A stretch of 64,000 nucleotides of DNA from Tetracentron sinense (lineage: Eukaryota > Streptophyta > Magnoliopsida > Trochodendrales > Trochodendraceae): contig CM026570.1 in NCBI GenBank assembly GCA_015143295.1, positions 11,308,047 to 11,372,046 on the forward strand. Direction: 5' to 3'. A model generated the notes under the pieces. The model worked only from the letters and a program-made list of their open reading frames with translations. It did not search any database and was not told the origin of the DNA. A program made the position numbers and the translations under genes. Below, one piece after another: positions 59,601 through 64,000 of the stretch. Every line of letters begins with the position of its first letter. The stretch's first letter is position 1.

Positions 59601-62600
59601 TATGTATATTGTTGTTTTTTAAAAAATATTTTTATTCTCAAAGGTTTATTAACATCTATTTTAATATTTCCTAAAGTTCTACTACAAAATTTTAAGTTTT
59701 GCCCAATTTTTTTGTCATTTTTTTCCAAAAATCACCGATATACGATATATCAAGCGATGTATCCCCGTTATATCTTTTTTTCACGGCTCGACATGTCGAG
59801 CAATATCAACAATTAGAACCTTGATCACTATCACTCTTAGTTGTTTTTTTATTTTATTTTATCTGTAAATCAAGGTATATATATATATATATATTATTAG
59901 GGAAATATATCATACATAGTAAGATTTACAAAATGTAAACCAAGAGCGAAAGCAAACAAAAAACAACAGCTAAGGACCCAACTACATCACAAGACTACAA
60001 GGCAAAGATATTCCCCCAAGGGTCCCCATCATTCCCCCCTACATACCACCAAGTTGAAACTAGAAGTCAAGCTCGATCCTGGATCAGGGGAATGGTCAAG
60101 GAGGTGTCCTCAAACATCAGCCTATTCCTCTCCTTCCAAATGGCTCAAACCATTTCCCCTGGAAGGAAAGGTCAAACTTCTCCCGCTGGAGAGGAAAATG
60201 ACACTGAAAGCCACCAAGATAATAAACTCTGAAAGGATTAGGGAAAAATCCAAGGGATGCTAAGGCAAGAAAGGAAATATGATCAAACTTCTCTCGTAAT
60301 GGGACAATGTAGCAATAGGTGATCGACAGACTCCTCTGCTAAAAGGCAAATGAAACATTTGTTAGTTAGGCACCATCCTCTATGAATGAAGTGATCACAT
60401 GTTAGTGTTTTATCTAAAACTACAAGAAAGATACCTTAGAAGCTACCGAAGGGTACCGCATAGCCTGATGAGGAAAAGGTAGACGAGAATCAGTTTACAA
60501 AGAATGTAAAAAAATGACCTCACTGAGAACTACCCCTTGTTGTCCGAAAATCAAACCCAACTATCTCTAACGAGAGGGTTTGGGGTAACCTGCTGAATTT
60601 GAGTGAATAACCTCAAAAAGTCCTGAACCTCCCAATCGAATAAATTACGCCTCAGTTTGGATGTCTAAGAGGGGATGCTAGGAGGAAGAAGTTGCCATAA
60701 GGCTATCTAAGAGGGGATGGGCCAAACCAATGATCATCTCAAAAGCTGATCTCTCTCTGTTGCCCACCTTGAGGCGGGTGAATTTAGAAAATTCAGCCTA
60801 ACCTTGCAACAAGACCTTCCACAATCCTACTCCCCAATGGCCTCACCCTTGCTTAGGGCACCACCAATTGGTCTTGCCATGCCTAGCCACTATCACTACC
60901 ATCCACAGACTGCTCCTCTCCAAAATGCCAGAGCCACTTTCCCAGAAGGACCTTGTTCACCCTTGAGAAGGGGTTGTATATTGAAATCACCCCTACACTT
61001 TCACTGAGAGATGGTTTTCTAGTCCACCAAGTGATACTTCCTTGAAGCTACCCTCTCATTCCATAAAAAATTCCGCTAGATTCTTTTGAGGGTGGATGCA
61101 ATTGAGGCGGGAATCTTAAACACAAATAGGAAGTATGTCGGGAGGCTGCACATGGTACTTTGATTAGTGTGAGCTTTTTCACTTTCAAAAGGTATGACGA
61201 TTTCCAACCTTGAAGCCTCTTGGAAAATCTCTCAATAACCGGACCCAAACTGATTTAGCTTTAGAAGGAGCACCCAAAGGTAGCCCGAGATATGATGTTG
61301 GAAAACATCCCATTCCCAACCTAGACAGGCTGCCAACTCCCTTAGATTTGGGACCTCACCCACACTGAATTTAATACTCTTACCAAAATTGATCCTCAAT
61401 CCCGACCCTGCTTCAAAACATTGGAAGAGGCATTTGACAAGAGTCAATTTCCTACACGATGCTTTAAAAAATAGCAGTGTCGTCTGTAAATTGAAGGTGG
61501 GAAATATGGAGACCCCTCGCCCAATGTGGAAGCCTTCCCAAAGCGAGGACAAGACTTTCTGGATCATTCTGCTCAAGGCCTCATAGACTGATAAACAGGA
61601 GCGGGGATCCCCGGATCCCCTTGTTGTCATGAATAAGTTCCAAACCAATTAATGTTTGTTATTTGTGTCTAATTATATCAGGAAGTAACCTCTTTAATCA
61701 AGGAGATCTAAGCATGAATACATTCCAAAACCAATTAAATGAACGCATAGTGGTCTTGGGCGTCTTGGCTACTCACTGTCTCTTAGATGGATCAAATCCT
61801 TAATTGGTATCGATCAATATTTGAGTGTAAATGGAAGACTAAGGATAAGAGTTCTATCCTTGTGTTATGCATCTCATGAATGTCCAACCAGACTATGAAT
61901 TACTAGAGTAAAGGCCCTTCTCAGGGAAGAAAGGAGAATGGATTTGTGCTAAACTTGTTGAGGGAAGGATCACCGAATGGAGAATAAATATTTTATTGTT
62001 CATGTCACTTACTTGAAATAGTTCAGGCTACGACACCCTTGGACAGAAAAGAGTTTAATTACTACATTCTCTCTTGAAAAATAACACTTTAACCTCTAGG
62101 AGAATTGCTGATGCATTATATGGCTTGCCAATGGGGAGATGGGCAGTGCCAGCTACCAATAAAAAAAAGGCAGTGCTAGCAGAGAGAGTTCAAGTCGAGT
62201 ACGCTAGTCTGATTGTTGCCCATGTTCGAAATTTGACATTTCAATGTTTTATCTGCATGATGACATGCAATGCATTAACATCATTTCATGTTTTCTGTAC
62301 GGGTGAAGCTTGGTCGTCACCTTTAACTTGGTAGATCTTGGAGAATAGTCGGAGTTTTCAAGTGGAGATATGCTTATTAGTTAAGAAAATTTTCAAAATG
62401 TTTAACTCTTGAATAGTTGGAGTTAATTACATTCTATTATTCGATTTGTTTATTTGCTACCTAACAATGTTTCACTTTCTTCATTCAGGTGTTGTTCATT
62501 GGACCTGTTGACGGGAAAAGAAAACCACAGGTTGCGGTTTCAAATTTTGTCAAAGAAGAAATTCGTACTTATCAAAATCTGGAAGTTCTAGAAAAGAATG

Positions 62601-62898
62601 GCGAATCTATTGAGCATACCTTACAATTGAAAAAGGCACGGCTTGACAATATTGTACAGCGTCCTTCAAAATCAGGTTCAAAGGTATAACATTTTATGAG
62701 GGACTATCGCTCAAATGAGCTTTGAAAGTTTTTATTAATTTATTTTATTTCAGTCAGTAATTGAATTTTCCTTTTGGTATGCAGGCATCAGACTGGAGCT
62801 TAGGACCAAAAGAATGCATACTTATCCTTGGGTGGCGCCCAGATGTTAATGAAATGATTCATGAATATGATAACTATCTTGGACCTGGCAGTGTATTG
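44390..62898 (+). CDS. POLLUX/CASTOR-like channel (PEC1/PEC2 type), 3' end outside window
   Basis: Twelve plus-strand exons join in frame: 44390-44688, 48156-48227, 49706-49781, 49923-50021, 50098-50252, 50373-50477, 52387-52473, 55613-55697, 55800-55947, 57681-57757, 57848-57928 and 62489-62683, with a thirteenth at 62785-62898. The joined protein has a hydrophobic N-terminal region, one to two further membrane helices with an intervening [11 protein letters not shown] segment, and a long soluble part with a nucleotide-binding (RCK-like) start [18 protein letters not shown] and a second such start [16 protein letters not shown]. Known relatives are the plant CASTOR/POLLUX cation channels and, more closely, the plastid-envelope PEC1/PEC2 proteins (Pfam CASTOR/POLLUX/SYM8 family), so a plastid-envelope ion channel is inferred. 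About 300 C-terminal residues should lie beyond 64000. No frameshift or stop was found in these exons, so it may be functional. Gene span exceeds 18.5 kb because of TE-filled introns. Confidence 0.92.
44689..45805. other. Intron sequence, nothing recognised
   Basis: AT-rich. A stretch near 44840-44960 (acttcggtgtca, gtaaagaagtctaaagaaac) looks repetitive, but no ends were found. Confidence 0.5.
45806..45988. mobile_element. Foldback MITE, TA-flanked
   Basis: The 5' arm tgggtactcccaattatactccctaatcctaacc pairs with a 3' arm ggttaggattagggagtatatatgggagtacactttgggagtatccc, with small loops. TA stands on both sides (45804-45805, 45989-45990), as for Stowaway/mariner-type MITEs. 183 bp. Confidence 0.7.
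46745..46900. mobile_element. Partial copy of the 40365 hAT-like element
   Basis: A TA run, then ctttttttaatcttcgtgcaaattttc, aggagggcgcatgaagct and ggaggtcctaacgcctcac correspond in order to 40740-40912. The left part and terminal repeats are not clear. Confidence 0.6.
47122..47407. mobile_element. PIF/Harbinger-like MITE, TTA-flanked
   Basis: Element 47125-47404 starts gtgcctgtttggataaac and ends ttatccaaacacaacc, imperfect inverted repeats, with tta on both sides. Inside, acttctctaagaagagaag and gacttctctaggagaag are short palindromes. Confidence 0.65.
47559..48057. mobile_element. PIF/Harbinger-like MITE, TTAA-flanked, with (GGT)n
   Basis: Element 47563-48053 starts ggggacgtttggatacac and ends gtgcaatcaaacggggcc, inverted repeats, flanked by ttaa. 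Arms with gttttaaaaaatggaaa and gtttttaaaaacac give an extended foldback. A ggtggt microsatellite sits at 47764-47845. Confidence 0.65.
48156..48227 (+). CDS. Channel exon: transmembrane helix
   Basis: 72 bp, flanked by attttgtag and gtaatg. It encodes [20 protein letters not shown] and FKF, a complete membrane helix, with split codons at both ends that match its neighbours (ACG before, AGG after). Confidence 0.93.
49259..49470 (+). repeat. Relic LTR of the small copia family
   Basis: tacactgtactctcggtatactattagtatctcttatatactaatag and later ctctcaaacc...aaccctaaatc...aaccaact follow, in order, the reverse complement of the LTR at 36100-36373. No internal region adjoins it, so a diverged solo or partial LTR in plus orientation is likely. 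Confidence 0.7.
49706..50021 (+). CDS. Channel exons: pore-like segment and last helix
   Basis: Exon 49706-49781 encodes the [20 protein letters not shown] block, exon 49923-50021 the [20 protein letters not shown] helix and [10 protein letters not shown]. The intervening intron is 141 bp, gtgtga...ctgcag. In the family this is the pore loop plus inner helix. Confidence 0.93.
50098..52473 (+). CDS. Channel exons: first RCK-like domain
   Basis: Exon 50098-50252 starts [14 protein letters not shown] and has [11 protein letters not shown]. Exon 50373-50477 has [19 protein letters not shown] and ends HIDVLTK. Exon 52387-52473 continues [20 protein letters not shown] and ends AKGDP at the split codon. 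Intron 50478-52386 holds poly-G/poly-C tracts. Confidence 0.92.
50721..50762. repeat. Facing poly-G and poly-C tracts
   Basis: A run of about 17 G (50722-50738) is separated by agaagtgaatc from a run of about 14 C and then T. The two tracts can pair as a hairpin. Another G run of about 14 stands at 51294-51307. Run lengths may be affected by sequencing. Confidence 0.8.
52562..52932. mobile_element. hAT-like element, short copy of the 5878 family
   Basis: Element 52570-52924 starts catggtaataaaaatcgccgaaac and ends gaaaccctatttttaatccttg, diverged inverted repeats. Flanks aatcatat and attcattt agree at 6 of 8 positions. Inside are gatacgaa(a/c)(c/t)gggcgatac repeats like the other copies. Confidence 0.6.
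53150..53520 (+). repeat. Dispersed plant repeat, second copy
   Basis: catcatcatcatccgagcattatctcac...ggggtcaactacacgaatcct continues into a 300-base block typical of this dispersed plant repeat. Related to 33100-33480. Confidence 0.5.
54041..54195. repeat. 76-bp tandem duplication
   Basis: cgagcagatgagaggcagtg to accttggcaccaca occurs twice (54041-54116 and 54117-54192) with one base changed (accc/acct). Confidence 0.95.
55020..55260 (-). mobile_element. copia LTR/polypurine boundary fragment
   Basis: The minus strand has cttgaggggaag followed by TGTTGACAATTTT at about 55043-55020, the polypurine tract to LTR junction of a copia element. The body to the right is too decayed to assign, and the LTR's other end was not found. 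Confidence 0.4.
55613..57928 (+). CDS. Channel exons: middle of the soluble region
   Basis: Exons 55613-55697 ([20 protein letters not shown]), 55800-55947 ([28 protein letters not shown]), 57681-57757 ([19 protein letters not shown]) and 57848-57928 ([20 protein letters not shown]). All junction phases agree. Confidence 0.93.
55948..57680. other. Intron sequence, nothing recognised
   Basis: Channel-gene intron between donor gtatgg and acceptor gttgcag. I see no element ends or coding sequence. Confidence 0.6.
58926..59831. mobile_element. hAT-like element with perfect 8-bp duplication
   Basis: Element 58934-59823 (890 bp) begins caaggttcaaaaaatc and ends attagaaccttg, with identical flanks atcactat (58926-58933 and 59824-59831). 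Interior near both ends is packed with gatatatcg words. A cag(t/g)g.ggcaattg(t/a)g block is duplicated at about 59240 and 59370. No transposase. Confidence 0.85.
59870..61660 (-). pseudogene. LINE relic (RT end and zinc-binding region)
   Basis: Minus-strand frames contain an RT fragment ([15 protein letters not shown] near 61400; SGYLWVLL near 61270; [19 protein letters not shown] near 61230-61180) and remains of the C-terminal region down to about 59880. The fingers of the RT and the endonuclease are absent. It sits in the 57929-62488 intron of the channel gene, in antisense. Confidence 0.8.
61661..62488. other. Intron sequence, nothing recognised
   Basis: No recognised element. The open stretch at 62074-62334 has no family similarity I can name. 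Confidence 0.5.
62489..62898 (+). CDS. Channel exons: start of second RCK-like domain
   Basis: Exon 62489-62683 ([20 protein letters not shown] ... KSGSK) and exon 62785-62898 ([20 protein letters not shown] ... YLGPGSVL) in phase 0. The 4.56-kb intron before them carries a hAT-like element and a LINE relic. The following exon is not found before 64000. Confidence 0.92.
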
Positions 62899-63056
62899 GT
62901 GTGTTTCAATATCAAATTGGAAATCTTTCATACAATTTCTGCTATTTACTACAAGTTTATGCATTTTCGTCATAAGCTTTTGCCAATTGTTTGGATTTGT
63001 GGGTTTGAGTTCATCACAACTTTAGGAAGTATGTGCAGAGAGACGAGGTGTTAGGT

Positions 63057-63592
63057 AATATAGGTAGCTAGAAAGAATCGGCGAATCACTGTTTGTACCT
63101 TCATGCGGAAGAGTCGGTGGATCACTTGCTCTTGCATTGTCCTATTGTGTTTGGGGTATGAGATCATGTTTTTTTCCCGAGTAGGAGTGAATTGGGTCTT
63201 TCCTTCTTCCTTTCACAACTTCTTATCCTATTGGTCTTTGGAAAGTGTGGATAGTGCCCGGGACGTGATTTGGTTGGTTCTTCCTCGTGCAATATTGTGT
63301 CCCTCTTCCTCATCCCGTATATGCTCTCACGCATCATACTACTCGCCTTAGAACGATGTTCCATTCAGCGAGTTGGGGAGGATCTGGGGGAGGTGCTGTT
63401 TTGAGCTCTTTTTGAGCAATGGCAGGTTCTTGCTTTCAGTCTTAGGGGGTTTATTTGTTTTATTTTTTGAGTCTTCCTTTCCTGAGTTTATGTGCTTGTA
63501 AACTCTTAGTCTGATATGTTTGCTTATGTACATCTTTTATGATAATATAATATATTCTTCAATTACCGATCAACCAAAATATAGGTAGCTAG
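63057..63592 (+). mobile_element. Short 5'-truncated LINE with 15-bp duplication
   Basis: Element 63072-63577 is flanked by identical aatataggtagctag (63057-63071 and 63578-63592). One frame reads [28 protein letters not shown], the LINE zinc-binding region, with later stops. It ends attaccgatcaaccaaa, the same tail as the LINE at 33727. Confidence 0.88.
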
Positions 63593-63624
63593 GAGATACC
63601 CCACAACGACCATTTCTGTAATAT

Positions 63625-63775
63625 CGAGGTGGTCAACCATCATTGCTATCCCTCTACTAAGACAATTTATTGAGAAGTTCAGCGAGGAGGAAGAAACTCC
63701 ACATGGTTTTTATCGACTGGGAGAAAGCATAGAATAGGGTTACTACAAAGATAATCTGGTTGCCAGTTAATCAGT
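63625..63775 (+). pseudogene. LINE reverse-transcriptase fragment
   Basis: RKLHMVFIDWEKA followed by a stop and NRVTTKIIWL resembles the HMVFIDLEKAYDRVPR motif of another plant LINE group. Nothing else of it is left. Confidence 0.5.
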
Positions 63776-64000
63776 CATTACAACTTCATACAATAAATCA
63801 CTTATGCTGTGTTGAGGATGTTTGCTATCGATATAGACAATGTTGCAGGCTTTGACTTTAGAAATCCATTATTCCGTGCTTTTTCCCTTTGATTTTGCTT
63901 TTCAATCGGCCAAAGTACTTAAGTCAAGCATCTTCATGTTGCCATTTTTTCATAAGATATATCACTTTCATGTTTTTCCATTTATTTCGATAGTCAATAA
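63776..64000. other. Intron sequence to window end
   Basis: No exon of the channel gene recognised. The next expected exon should begin just after the GPGS segment. Confidence 0.5.

Noticed and set aside
62074..62334. 86-codon open frame in the channel intron
   Set aside because: Lies in an intron with no homology or splice sites.

Overview
This is nuclear DNA of a flowering plant. It has spliced genes with GT/AG introns, an N-terminal organelle-targeting type exon, plant L1-type LINEs with a C-terminal zinc-knuckle/RNase H region, Ty1/copia elements primed by initiator tRNA-Met, Helitron and hAT-like debris, and AT-rich introns. The lineage cannot be fixed from the sequence. The load of nested retroelements suggests a medium to large genome, perhaps a woody species. 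No bacterial, organellar or viral genome segment is seen.

Two cellular genes are supported. The first, on the minus strand at 13228-13593, is the 5' end (three short exons, one of only 33 bp) of the mitochondrial complex I 24 kDa subunit (NDUFV2/NuoE family). Its later exons are not in the window, so either intron 3 runs past position 1 or this is a truncated copy. The second, on the plus strand from at least 38867 (possibly 32222) to beyond 64000, is a POLLUX/CASTOR-like ion channel closest to the plastid-envelope PEC1/PEC2 group. Twelve exons between 44390 and 62898 join with matching phases; a further upstream exon is probable and a transit-peptide-like first exon is tentative. The 3' end lies outside the window.

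Most of the rest is transposable elements. 1-1970: Ty3/gypsy-like LTR sequence with two halves in inverted orientation. 1979-8390: minus-strand LINE relics, one cut by a hAT-like element with an 8-bp target duplication. 12369-13020: LINE 3' fragment. 13827-25388: a three-level nest, a copia element (20262-24537) inside LINE B (17526-25308) inside LINE A, each level marked by a target-site duplication. 25400-32200: SINE-like, hAT-like and Helitron-like pieces in otherwise empty DNA. 33727-36373: LINE fragment and a small non-autonomous copia element.

36379-64000: the channel gene, whose introns hold hAT-like elements (40365, 52570, 58934), MITEs (45806, 47125, 47563), a relic copia LTR (49259), LINE relics (59870-61660, 63072-63577), copia fragments and microsatellites. 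I found no novel defence, CRISPR or biosynthetic system. The most informative signals are the transposon nesting with intact target duplications, the TE-expanded channel gene, the isolated complex I exons, and several inverted or tandem repeat structures.
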